Part shown: piece after piece, positions 1-14,100 of the stretch
Layout of the letters: every line of letters starts with the position of its first letter
Numbering within the stretch: position 1 is the first letter of the stretch
Origin: Lingula anatina
Taxonomy: Eukaryota > Brachiopoda > Lingulata > Lingulida > Lingulidae
Assembly: GCF_001039355.2 (NCBI RefSeq)
Contig: NW_019776113.1
Location: 414,485 to 478,484 of the forward strand
Length of the DNA: 64,000 nt
Direction: 5' to 3'
Made by a program: the position numbers and the translations under genes
The notes under the pieces: generated by a model
Seen by the model: only the letters and a program-made list of their open reading frames with translations
What the model was told of the DNA's origin: nothing
Database searches by the model: none

Positions 1-141
1 ACTATAAGATTGAAAATCATAACTTCTTTTTAATAGTTTAACCATCCTTTCAACCATGGTTTTTTAATGATTCCTTTTTAGACAAATATTTGTAAAAGAA
101 AAAGGCCAAAGCATAAGATAATTAACCATAATTTATTTCAG

Positions 142-3100
142 ACAAACAAGTTGGAGTAGGTGACTCTTGCAGGTCACCAGAGGCGTGTGTGGACAATGCT
201 GACTGTATAGACAATAGATGTCAGTGTAAATCGGGATACTTTCAAAATGGAGAACTGTGCAGTAGGTGTCCTCTCTGATAGTTTTATATAAAATATATTT
301 GTGCAAATTTAGATTCATCATGAGATTCTAAATTTTATTTGATTCATTTGGGTACAAGCTTATATTTTATTTCATTCACAACATGATAGACTTAAGTATT
401 CTCAGTATGTTTAGTTTGAAATTTCATTAGAAATTTATTTTCTAAGACTGTATAATTGACGTTTCATATAATTTCACAATTACTGTGAATTTTTTCATAA
501 AAGAAGTTACTTTTACTGGCATTCATACCAAAAAAACTTATAAACAGTATGTATAAATATGTTTTGGTGCATCTTATTTACCGGGATATACTGTTTCGTA
601 GCCCCTGTGTCATGTCATACATGTATATTGTAGCTCAGCAAGGTGGTCAAGGCTCCCAGTGTACTCTTGATGGTCAGTGTAGAGAGAGGAACAGTGCCTG
701 CAGAGAGGGCAGTTGTCAGTGCAGCATTGGCTACTACTATGATGAGGACCAGTGTGGTGAGTTGGTCAGAAAATTCTTTAGCATTTCTGCAAAGTGTGAA
801 AGCACCTGCTCAAAAATAAAGCATAGTACATTATTCCATTTAATAAAAAAAATAATAGGCATTCGGTATCATGAAACATAACTGCATTTCTCTTTCCTTT
901 CCATGTAGAACTGTTATAGCATCACCTTTTACAAAAAACATTCAATAAATATTATCATATTTTGACAATGTGGTATTATCTTCCAGTGCCCCAGTCTGGT
1001 TTAACTGGAGACTGTGACTCCAACAAAGCCTGCCTCACAGAGAATGCAGAGTGCAGGAATGGCAAGTGTGTCTGCAAGCAGCAATTCTTTAAGGACCAGC
1101 TCAAGTGTGGTAAGTTACAGATTGCATAAAAAGTTGGACTTTGAACTTCGCTGATCACTTTGAAAAACTTTGATGAAACTAAGTGATGTTGTTGAACTGC
1201 TCCTGAAAGGTTGTTTAAAAGATTCAAATTTTCCAAAAATGTAGCCATTTGCTTGCTATGGCTAGAATGATCTCAGCCCAGATAAGCCCCTTCACACTTC
1301 CATCACATATAAAATCTGAAAATTTCCCTTCATTATGTTTATTTTATAGTGTCTAAGAAGCAGCTGGGTGAACCATGTCCCAGTAAAGAAGCCTGTGACA
1401 CAGTGAATTCAGAATGTAAGGACGGGCAGTGCCAGTGTAGCCCTGGGTTCTACAGAGATGGACAGACTTGCTGTGAGTGACATCCACTTCTTTAGTACAT
1501 TAAGCTTGTAGAGAGCAATGTTGGATTCTAGGAAAATATATAGAGATAATGGTAAAATAAAAAAAGTTTTTTCCAACAATAAAAGTAAGTGCTCTTACCT
1601 TGTAGTTGCTGAACATTTAGTATCTAGAAGGCAATGACAAATACACCTGTACAATGTCCTATTTTTCTGTAGACCCCAAGAAGCAGCTGAACTTCCCCTG
1701 TGTTCTGGATGTAGAGTGTTTAGATGATGTTGCAGAGTGTAAAGAAGAAAAATGTCGATGTGGAGAGGGCTTCAGGGATGTTGGAGGGTTCTGTGGTAAG
1801 ATCTAATATATTTTCTTTAAAGTGATTTTGCATACTTACTGTATATTCTGTTCTGTAGTTTTTGTTGTCAGCATTATATAAATGATATATTATCTAATAT
1901 TTTACAGCATATATGATATGTGTAATGAGAAAAACCAGCATGTGCCAAAACTTCCTTTAAATAATAAAAGTAGATTTAGTTATGCAATGAGTCCTTGATG
2001 TTCCAGAGGCAGCCCCCACAGAGCCTCCCAAGGTACAAGTGGCTCCCCCTTGTGAGAATGGAGAACTGTGTGATGACAATGATGGGCAGTGCATTGAAGG
2101 CTCATGTCTGTGTCATCCTTCTTATGATGTTGCCTCCAGTGAAACTGTCACTGATGCCTGTAGTAAGTATTGTTGATTTACAAAATACCAGCTTGTGTTG
2201 GTTGTAAACTTTCGTTCACGATAATTTTCTTCCTTTTATATACTAGACATTGTGTTTTGTGTAACCCAATTTTGGTTATCCGAGGCACAGAATGATAGGT
2301 GTAAGTAAAGGCACATATATCCTTTATTTTCTTTCCCAGCTGCTAAGGGGGAGGTAGGAAGCAGCTGTTTGTTAGGCTGGGCCTGCAGAGACAGGAACTC
2401 CAAATGTATAGATGGCGTATGTGCATGTAAAAATGGCTTCTATATCAAGAATGGAGTTTGTGGTAAGTTCCAATAAAAACTATGTCTAGAAGATTGACAA
2501 ATTCTATCTTCTGTTTTTCCTCTGATAAAGAATTAATGTATAGAGTGAGACAAAGAACATTTTAACCCAGCTTGCTTTCTGATATAATGAAATATTTATA
2601 TACCATCTAGAATTGGAAAATGCCTTAATCTGTAAGAGGGCTTACTTTCTTTTTATTACTTCATTCAGTGCATAACCATATTCTTTGTATGAGCATCTAA
2701 TGTTTCAGTTCCACAGCCAGAGCTTGGTGATGCTTGTTCACCAGGTGGCGTATGTGCTCATTCCTTGGCAGAGTGCCAGAATGGACAGTGTCAGTGCAAG
2801 CCATCATATCTGAGAGCTGGCAGGACATGTGGTAAGTCTCCAGGTTTTTATTTCTTTTATGTACAGAATACAAATGAAATTTTTAGAAATTTTGTTTTCT
2901 TACGTATGCTAATTCTAAAGATAAAACCCTTAAGAGAATACTATCTGTTTTAGTGAACCTTAAATGACGTTTTATATATTATTTAAAAACTACCCACAAG
3001 AAAGAATAAAGAGCAATTTCAAAATTTACAATTAAGACTAGTCACAACATGAAGCTTGTATTTTCAGGTAAGCGAGGCACCCTGCAGTACCCGTGCCTGG

Positions 3101-6100
3101 TAGACAGGACGTGTGATATAGAGGGCGCTCAGTGTATTGGAGACCAGTGTGTCTGCGGGGAGGGACGCTACAGCTACCAGGGGATGTGCAGTGAGTGGAG
3201 ATAATTAGACTGTAAAATGTCTCATGTAGCAATTAAACTGACACCTTGCTGACAGAGGAAAGGGAATTTTGTGATATTTATTTGAAACAAAGAAATTGTG
3301 ATTAAAAAAAGATACTAAATACATATTTTCTCATAAAACCTTTATATTTCAGAGCGTAAGGTTCCCCTGGGAGAGAAGTGTACAGAGCAGGATACGTGTG
3401 AGGATGACCTGTCAGCCTGCACTGATGGACTGTGTTCATGTCAGCCAACACACTATGCTGTCAATGGGGCATGTGGTATGTGAACCTCTTGTGGTATATT
3501 ATCCTTTAGATCCTTTACCAACAATTGCTGATGTATTCAGAAGGAGAGAAAGAGAGAGAGAGAGAGTTTGCCATATTTTTCTTTAATACCTTATTGTGTA
3601 ACAGAAGTGAAAAGTAGTCTTTTAACATGTTTCTTTTGATAACACAACATAACATAAAACAAGGTAAACTGATGGGGCATGGAGGCATGGAAGGCCTCTA
3701 TCGCTATTGTAACACTTGATTTTTCTGATGATAACTACAAATTTGATCATTTCAGTGCCTCGCGGTGTCAGAAATGCTCCATGTCTCCCAGGTTCCTACT
3801 GTTCCTCCTCTGGTCTGTTCTGTAACTATGGATTGTGTGTCTGTAGACCAGGATTCTATCCAGACAGGACAACCTGCAGTGAGTGGAGTGAATGAGTTGA
3901 CATTTAGTTGTTTTAATTGTAACAAACTAGTAGGTTTAAATTCTTTAAGAAAAGATTCAGTTTGGTTATCAGATTTAGCAAGAAGACAAAGCAATATGCA
4001 AGGAGACAGATACATTTTGTTACAGTAGTTCATCAATTATGATAAGCTCTGTGACCTTTGGTATTGTTGCAGTAATAGCATTCATTCAAAATAATTATAA
4101 ATTACAATGACAATTCAATCATTTGCTTTTGTCAGTAGTCACCTGGTAAACCTATTATAAAAACAGGCCCTGTTGACCTAGGATCTTAATATATGATTAT
4201 GCTCTACTTGAAAATATCCTGTATACTGAAAAATAGTGTAATTATTCAAGGTGGGTGATAATCTTAAAATTAAGAGTATAAATGGTATTATTACAGAGGA
4301 CAAGAAGCCCTTGGACTTTGACTGTGAAGCAGACGACCATTGCTCTGATATGAACGCCATCTGCAGGAACAGGAAGTGTGTTTGTAAGGAGGCATTCACT
4401 GAGGTCAACAAAGTCTGTGGTATGTCAGATTGTTTTCATTTTAATTAAAGGAAAATAGCCCATAGTTTATTAATTTTGATTAAAACTGATATGAAAAAGA
4501 TTTGAAATAGACACTCCTTGATAAAAAATGGTAGTAATTAAATGATTTAACTCAAACAGAAGTGACAATTTATATTGCCAAAAATATCTTGTTATGGATG
4601 AAAATGTTTTGGAAGTTTTAAAAAAGGAAATGAGATTCATTGATGAAAGTTGCTGAGAGAAAGGATTTAGTTTTTAACAAAATATAATTTTGGAATAAAC
4701 TAGGTTCTTAAAATTTGTGTATATTATATGATTACAAACCACCAATTCAAATTCAAGCAATTGAACTAGATTTAGCATGTAGGCTTTTAAGTTCAAGATT
4801 AGGGAAAACTGTTGTCTATTTATTTTGTTTTCATCTTCATTTCTATTTCTAAAATTGATATTACAATTAATTTGACAATATAACTATTTGTATGTGCCTG
4901 GCATGGCTAGGGCTATTATCAAAGTCAGTTTTCATATGAATTAATTGGTCTGTGTATATTGCAGTGTTGCCTGGTGCCCCAGGGGAGCTGTTCAGAGCCT
5001 GTGTTGATGGAGTGGCTTGTTCTAACATCAACACCATGCAGTGCACTCCCTCAGGGGTCTGTGTGTGTAGGAATGGATACTATGCTGATGGCACTCAGTG
5101 TGGTAAGTAGACACAGTTCATGTCTAGTTTGGAGTATGTCTGTGTAGACAGGGATATTATGATTCTGATGGCACTCAATGTGGTAAGTACTTCGTCACAG
5201 TTATGGCTTTTTTTAAACATGAATTAATGCTGAAAGGCTATTGTGGTATTTCAAACACCAAACACAAAAGCATCTGCTCTTGAAAAATTAAGAATTATGA
5301 TAGATGTGTGATATTGACATCACAAAAAAGTCAATGATTACTTAACTTAATGCACTTGGTGTGTATGTTTTTCTGACAGTTTATTCCCTTCCCTATCCAC
5401 CAGTAAGTATTGTACCATTTGTCTTACATCTCCAGTTGCCAAGAAGCGTTTGCAGGGACGTTGTATGTCTGATGTAGAATGTGATGCTGCCAACTCTCAC
5501 TGTGTCTCAGGTCGCTGCCAGTGTCAACCCCAGACACATGGGTTTGGGGTGTTTTGTAGTAAGTAGTCTTTTGATTTTCTTTAGAGAAAAAATTGGAAGA
5601 AATATCATTAAAAATTTAATATGTGTCTTGATATATTTAAAGGTTGAGTTTAATGTGAATGAAACATATGGTTGAAAAGTAAAATAAGAGTCCACCATTA
5701 TGGCAATCAGAAAGTTTTAAATGTATTTTTTAGGTGTGAAAGGTGGGCTGTTTTCCCCCTGTCTGGATGGAGGCTCCTGTACGGAGGGGTCTCTGCTCTG
5801 TCAAGATGGTCTCTGTCTTTGCCACCCAGACTACTACCCTAAGAATGGGAGATGCAGTAAGGAAATTGTACAATTTTTATTTTACTTATTAGTTTGTGAT
5901 ATTTTTCACATTGTATGTTCTGCCACTGTAGCAATGGATTAACAAAAAGCTCCATAAAACATTTAACTAGTTTAACTTTGATATGCTGTCAGGAATATTG
6001 GTATGAAGGTGATGCATGCTTGTGTTGCAATAAGTGTTGATTAAACTTTTCAAATGTTTTACAGATTTCTAAGTTTGGAAGAATCAGTGAGGTATTACTT

Positions 6101-9100
6101 AATATCTTATTATTATTATAGTATTTTTTGAATTGGTCTTATTTCATATTTCAGTTCCCAAGCATCCCACTATGGCTGCTTGCCACTCCACCAATAGTGA
6201 CGTCTGCCAGGACCAGAACGCCTTCTGCAATGGAATATGGTGCCAGTGCAAGGAAGGTCACTATCTGAAAGAAAGAAAGTGTGGTAAGAAATTGATGAAT
6301 TTTGTTAATAATTTCATTTTAGCTGATTTGTCTGTGGTACTGAAAAAATTTCAAAATGATTTTTTTTCATTGGACAAAAAGGTATAATTTTTTCAATGAA
6401 TTTTGATATAAATCTAAAAACTTGCTTTAAGTATTCTGTAAGTGAAAAAGGAAAATTGATTTAAATCTAAACCTTGTTTTCAATGTTCTTATAGTGAAAA
6501 AGGTATCACTAGGCATGAATTGTGACAGTGGAGATGCTTGCGATAATTTCAATGCAGAATGCATATCTAAGAAGTGCCAGTGTAGACAGGGCTTCCAACA
6601 AAATGGGGACGTTTGTGGTAAGTGATAAATGTATTGTTGACTTTTATTAGTTCAATATCTTAAATGTATTTAGTGATTTTTTCATATAACAATGATATTC
6701 ATTTAGAGTATAAAATCCAAATAAGTTATAAAAAATGGGTAGAAATTTAATAAACACATTTATTAAACACATTAAAATGCATGTGAGTCATTAAAATTTC
6801 CTGAATAGATTTGTTTCAGTCCCAGCTTAATAGTCTCAAGGGTAAAACTAAAAATTTTAATAAAAGAGGAAATGCATCATTGCTGCCACCTTTATAAATT
6901 GTCCCTTATGTAACAAGATCAGGTGTTATGCTGATAAAGTAAGTCTGTGTAATTTCATGTCATTTATTTCTGTGTATAGAACCTCTAGGAGCTGTGGGCA
7001 GTTTATTTGGCAGTTGTACCAGTGATTTCAGTGTGGCCCAGTCCTGCTCTGCTCCTAACTCTGTGTGTCTACAGGGCACCTGTGTGTGCAGGGAAAACTA
7101 CTACTACTCTAATGGACTCTGTGGTAGGATATTACCAATGCATATTTATAGCATATTTGAACATCTTTTGAAAATACATGGGTAAAGTAAAAACCAAATA
7201 TAAGCAGATTTATAACCAGAATGATAATATAAATTGTAATAAATATTATATCTCTTTTTGATTCTGCTACTCTAGCTGTTACAGTTTATTACCATGTTAT
7301 GTACAGCTTTTAGCTGAAATATCATAGAAATCATAATCAAAATTAAAAATACATAAGTTGTCTGAAATCATAATTTCACCATCCCCCACTCCTAGCTGCC
7401 AAGGTTCCCCTGCGAGGCACCTGTGGGGACCATAATGCCTGCCTGGACCCCAATGCTGTGTGTAGGAACAGAATCTGTACATGTCAGCTGGGATACAGAC
7501 CTGAACAGGGCATTTGTGGTAGGAAATCTCGCTTTTTCTTTGCTTTTTGTACCTAAAATGGTTCTAAGAAATTTTTAAGGATTTTTAAATGATGTCATAG
7601 TTCTGTGAAATTCAATGTCTCTTTAAATTATACTATAATTATAAATTATAATACAATAATTTATGTTGCATAAACACTGCATATGATGTATCACCTTAGC
7701 TGCAGGTGATATGAAATTTGATCATTGTGTGAATTTATTTATTTATTTATTTATTTTTTATTTTTCTTTTTTTTATATGTACAGTTTAAGTTTAGAACTT
7801 CAGGTTTCAAAAGTATTATTATTTATGTAATAATAATGTTTCTGTAGGTCCACAAAAAAGCCCAGTTTTACTAAAATTTCCCACTCTCATTATAGTCCCT
7901 ATAGGTCTGGTTGGAGACTCTTGCCTGTTTGAACACCAATGTGTAGACTTGAACTCTCTGTGTGGTAATGGAGTGTGTATTTGTCAGTCAACTCACTACC
8001 TCCTGGAAAATGTATGTGGTAAGTCAAACCTTCCATTTCTATACATTTATATTGATAGTATTATTAACCTTTTCATAGGTAATTGGAGAATATAATATAA
8101 TATCAGATTCACAATTGAGAGAGGTCTCATATAAAACTATTTCCTGTCGTGATTTAATTCTGAAAAAAAGGCATATGCATTAGGAAAGTAAAGTTATTTT
8201 ATTTATTGTTTTAGCTATATTTTACATTCTTTTCAATGTAATTCCTGGCAAGGTATAGTTTATACATTTATTTTTTCATGACAGTATTCTTTAGCAGAAC
8301 TAACCCCTGTTTTTTGTATTAGTTCCAAAGCTAGAGCTTAAAACTACCTGCACCCCTGCAGACCAATGTGCAGACCCCAATGCAGATTGCCAAAGAGGAG
8401 AATGTAGCTGTCTGATTGGATATGTGCAACAAGCTCAGAGATGTGGTAGGTTTAATTATAATAAGCACTGCACATTTCACAACTGGCACTCAGATTATCA
8501 AAGATTATTAAAGATTAATTATAAATAAAACTGGGCACAGTTGAAATAAAATGGTATAATAATCAAATTGTTGTGATGTTTTGCCTCCCATTCAGTCTAA
8601 TTTGTGTGATTTCAAGGAATGTTTTTTCTGTTGAAAAAAGGTTTAGAAAAAGTTACATATTAAAAAAAAAAAAAATTTCCGCCCACAGCTCGCCTTGTGC
8701 CTGTGAACTCTGCGTGTACCTTGGACGACATCTGTGAATCTGAGTTTGCTGCCTGTCAGCAGGGAGTGTGTAAATGCAGGACGGGGTTTGCTCTCAATGG
8801 GAATAAGTGTGGTAAGATGAATGAACACTGGGGGAAATTTGATAAACTTGAGGGCAGTGTAACGTAAATTTGTGGTACATAAAGATGTACATTTAACAGC
8901 TACATTATAGAAGGAAATAGTGTTACTATTATTTTCATTATTAGCATTATATGCATTTATGTTTGTGAAATATTGGCACCGTAGGAATTTTAATCATGTG
9001 AATTTAAACTCTTATGCAGTATGGGACAAAGAATAAATGCTGTTTTCATCAATTTATTAAATGGTATTGATATTCTTAAATTGATATTTTTTAATTTAAC

Positions 9101-11053
9101 TCTCTGTTACACTGAGAAGACATAGTTGTCTATAGTAACTATATCTGTATCACAGAGCCTGAGAGCACATCTGGTAACGAAGGAGAGCTGCTGGGACCAT
9201 GTCTACGTAATGGCGGCTGTACGCCAGAACACACCGTCTGCTCCGAGGAGAAACAGTGTGTGTGCACGCCAGGATACTTCCAGAAGGAGGGGCAGTGTGG
9301 TAAGAGAGAACAAGATGACCTTTTTTTTTTGATACACTAAAAATCTTAAAATAATTCAAAGCAGATTGTTAAGTACTTACATTTTTCCTATCACTTAATG
9401 TTATTATATAAGAAACTGCACATTTCTCTTTTTCTTTCATCTGTATGTAGTTCCTAAGATCCCACTGTATGTCAGGTGTGATTTCCGTGATGTGTGCGCA
9501 GACGACAATGCTGTCTGCTCTGAAGGAGTGTGTCTTTGTAAACCTGACAGCTTTGATAATGGAGGATACTGCTGTAAGTAAACCATTGATAGAATTATTG
9601 TACCACCAGCGTAGGCGCTGGCGGTACCCATGGTTTTAGTCCCNAGTTTCATTTAATTATTGAAGGTTTAAATTTAAAATACTGAGATTTAAAGATTTTC
9701 AAAGATGTGCTTTTATGGAAGTTTTCGCTCTCTTTATTTATCCCTCTGTTCTTAGGAGCCAGTCTTCCATTTGTCAAGTTTTTTTGGTTGACTGATCTGA
9801 TGAACCGTTATCCTTAATCTTCAATGTATTGAGAGCAATTTTGCTACATTTTATATGTTAAACATATTAGATGTATATATGTTTGGCTCCATATTATATT
9901 ATGTCACAAATGTCTGTGATATTCTAGTGCCCAAGCTTCCCCTGGGTGCCAGGTGTCCCTATGACTCCGCCTGTGGCACAGAGAATGCCGAGTGTGCCAA
10001 CAGTCAGTGCAGCTGTAGCAAGGAGTACTTTGAGAGGGGAGGACTATGTGGTAAGTTTATGTGCTAACAATTTCTGATACTTCTGATGATCTTTCAACTG
10101 TAGTAAATAAAAATTCAAGTAGGGAAGACAATTTTAGTTTCTAAAATATTCCTTTGATGTTGAAATTACATGATATTGACTTAAGCTTTTTGCCATAAAA
10201 CTGGAAGTGACTAAATTTAAATGTGCTGCACAAACATTATAAAAACTTCTAATGTCATATCTTACCATGTCCTTAGCAAGGTTGATGTCTGCTTTCAGTT
10301 AAGAAGATAGATGCAGGGAATCCATGTGGACAGGAGGATATCTGTGTAGACCAAGCCTCCTGTCTAAATGGGCAGTGTACTTGTATTAGAGATCACTTCC
10401 CTCTCAATGGGATGTGTGGTAAGATAATGTGAAGAAATATATATATATAGGAATATGAACTGAAGCTTTAACTGCAGTGAAGATTGTAGATAGCAGTTTT
10501 AGTAGGTTATAGATAATTTATACTGTAGAAATATTTATACATTTACCAAATCACCATTACAGTATATTTGTTTACACCAAAGCTTTTATGTGTATATACA
10601 GAAATAATTGTATGAGATAGATATTGAGGTTTTGCATTTCAATAAAAAACAAGCTGTAAACACAATGTACACATTACATTTTTAAATGAAGTTAATTCCA
10701 TACCTCAACAAGACATTTGACTTATTTTATAAGTTTTAATTATCTGTTATTTTTGCTGTGATCAGAACACGTGGGCAGCCTGTTTTCTCCATGTCAGCTG
10801 GACTCTGATTGTGCAGAGAACAACACTGCTTGTAATGCTGCAGGGATCTGTGAATGTTCTCTAGGATTTTATCCCTCTAATAGGCAATGCTGTAAGTATA
10901 CATATACCATGAGTGGCATAGGTATTAAAAGAACTCTTTTTCATCCTTTTTTTTTTCATTTTTCAGACACAATGGTTTTAAACACTGTAAATTGAGAAAT
11001 CTAACATTTTCTTTAAAAATTGAATGACCCTTTACCATTTTAATCACAGAATA

Positions 11054-11151
<98 letters not shown>

Positions 11152-14100
11152 GCCTCTTCTTTTATATATATTTGATAACCATATAACTGATAAGTATGTC
11201 TCCTCTTTAGTGGAGCAGATTCAGCCTGGTGACCAGTGCAGTACAGACTCAGAGTGTGTGAATGATGCCTCATGTATTGGAGGACTCTGCGTCTGCACTG
11301 GAAACCTTATCCCAGCAGACGGACATTGTGGTAAGAACTTTTAAATGTGAATATGAACAAGCAATGTTGAGATCGAGATTGTGGATTATTAGGAAGCAAT
11401 TGGTGTTTGGTTATCAGTTTGGGTTTTTTTATGCCTTACAAAGTTAAAGAAAATAATATGATTATTACATTTATTGTCAAGCCTGCATTATTATAACTAT
11501 TTCTTTATTATTTTAACTGCATAACAGCTTGTAAACAAAAGATGAATTTTTGCCTTTACATTTGCCTGCGGCAATGCTTCAATTAAGTCACTGACTTCTG
11601 TGTTATTACAGTGCGTCCAGGCAGCCTTCACGTGGCATGTGGTCCAGGTGGCACATGTCTGACCAGGAATGCCGAGTGTCAAGGAGACGGAGTGTGTCGC
11701 TGCCCTGCTGATTACTTTGAAAAGAATGGAGGATGTGGTCAGTGGCACTGTCAAATTTTAAAAAATTATTTTGTGGATATATAACAAATATATTATTTAA
11801 ATTTAAAATAGTATGCCCTTTGTAAATCAGAAAGCAGAATCTTTCCATGCCGCATTGAATAAAATTATTATCATACAAATTCCAGTTCCCAAGCAGATGG
11901 CAGGATCAAGTTGTACAGATGAGGACGTATGCATAGATGGCGCTCTGTGTACTAATGGCATCTGCATGTGCAGGACTGAACTCAGTTATGTCAACATTAA
12001 TGGGCGCTGTGGTAAGTTCAGAGGGCATTCATATCTGACCATTTTTGAAAGATAATAAAATTCATTTTAATTTATTTGATTTTTGAGCTTCAATTAAAAT
12101 AATCAATTAAAATGTATAAAAAAAGCAGAACATTTTGAACATTTTTGGACTGAATCTATTACAGTTAATTTTGAACAGGACTGTGCTTTATGTTTTTAAG
12201 GTGTGAAACAATGATTTGATGATACTACTTCCAAATATTTCTAATATTTTCTTTTTTCTTGGTAATTTCTAGTCCAGCGAGGCAATCTGGGTGCGCCATG
12301 TCTGCCCAACCAGGCCTGCACAGTGCCCAACTCTCAGTGTAATGATCAGAATATCTGTCAGTGTCAGACTGGCTTCCACAGGAAGGGGAATACATGTGGT
12401 GAGTGGCTGCATAGTGCTTGACATCTTTACTGTACATTTGGTGAGAAAAGCATTGTACATATTATGAAATATTTTATATAGTTAAGATTTATTTTCACTT
12501 GTTTTTAATTGTGAGCAATACATATATTAAGTATAATGAAATTTTATATAGATCAGACCAGAAAGACATGCCTGATGGAATGGTTTTTATGCACTTACAT
12601 GTTGACTGCATTATAATGCTTAAAATGATGATATTATATATATATTCCTATTCATATAGACCAAAAATTGCCAGCTGAAGACATCTGTCTGGTTGGGGTG
12701 GATATTTGCACTGACCATGCTGATTGCATTGCTGGCAAGTGCTACTGCAGAGACGGATATGAAAGCAAGGATGGACAGTGTGGTAAGTAGTGAAGATATT
12801 TGAACATGTATACATATACAGTGTATATCATTAACCTCCTCTACCTGGTTCATAGTTGGTATAGCTATGCTGGAACCTTCCAGTTTGCTATTTTATTTAA
12901 AGTAACTAAATATAATGTGGTAATGTATTACAGTAAAGCTGGGGACCCTGGATGCCCAGTGTCTTCCCAATGGAGCCTGCACTGTGGCCAACACAATCTG
13001 CAACCTGAACAACTTCTGTATCTGTAAGGCTGAGTTCTATGGTAGAAATGGAGTCTGTGGTAAGTGGTGTTGGTTTTTTAAGTATTAAGATATTTATTTC
13101 TATGTCTTCATTTAGAAAAGAATTGATGAAATCAAATATGGCATTCATTTTTTTCTCCCTTTGCGTCAATATAGAATATTTTGTGTCTATATCTCAAAGA
13201 AATACCATAAAGAATTTTGCCTTTGCCTTTATTGCCAGTTTTGATCAAGAGAGTTGGTGTTGAGAGCAGTTGATATCTCTTTTTCATTGGATATGAAAAA
13301 TGCAATGAAAGAAAAAAATACAGTGGAATAGCATTTTAGAAATAAATATTTCTTATTGTATTTATTTCAAATATTTTAAAGAAGAGAGAAAAGAAATTTG
13401 CAGATTTTAAGAAAATATTCTCAATTTCAGTTCCAAAGATCCGTGCTGGTGATGTGTGTGGTGGACAGCAGCAGTGTGTTCAGAATGCCGTCTGCAGTGC
13501 TGGCAGATGTGTCTGTATCACAGGACATGAAAATATCAACGGTCACTGCAGTACGTTTCCATGCTTATTGGAACTTGGCAGCCAGTATTTGTTCGTGTTT
13601 ACTTATAGTATGGTTGAAAATAAAAAAGGAAACCATTTAAATTTATGAATGCTCAGAAAGTTGATAACAAAAATTTAAAAATGTACCTGATAAATATTTC
13701 ATATTTATATTCACTGACATTTTGGAGATCATTTGAGCATCTCTGCTTGCTAAAAGATTACATATAATACTTGTATGTTCCATGTATGTTCTTAAAGATG
13801 GTTATATTATCATGTTATAGCTCGCCGTGGTGCTCCGTCTGCCCCCTGTCTGGCAGGTGCCATATGTGCTGTACCTAATGCAGAGTGCGCCATAGATACC
13901 AATAAGTGCCAATGTGTGGAGGGCTTCTATGACAAGGGAGGAACTTGTGGTAAGACTCCAAATATAGGCTTTTTGACAGTTTTTATGGAAAGATAATTAT
14001 TTATGCAAAAAAAAATTTTTCAAGTTTTCAAGTCTCTTAAACTCTTAAACTTTTTCAGTGTCTTCAGGTATGTGTTAATCTCTGTGTATCTTTTTTATCA

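Noticed and set aside
549-881. Apparent 110-aa cysteine-containing ORF
   Set aside because: It is module exon 634-756 read through into both flanking introns; splice sites and phase fit the array, so it is not a separate gene.
11024-11344. ORF with a long Ile-Tyr repeat
   Set aside because: The repeat is translation of the (AT)n microsatellite; only the end (11211-11330) is coding, as a module exon.
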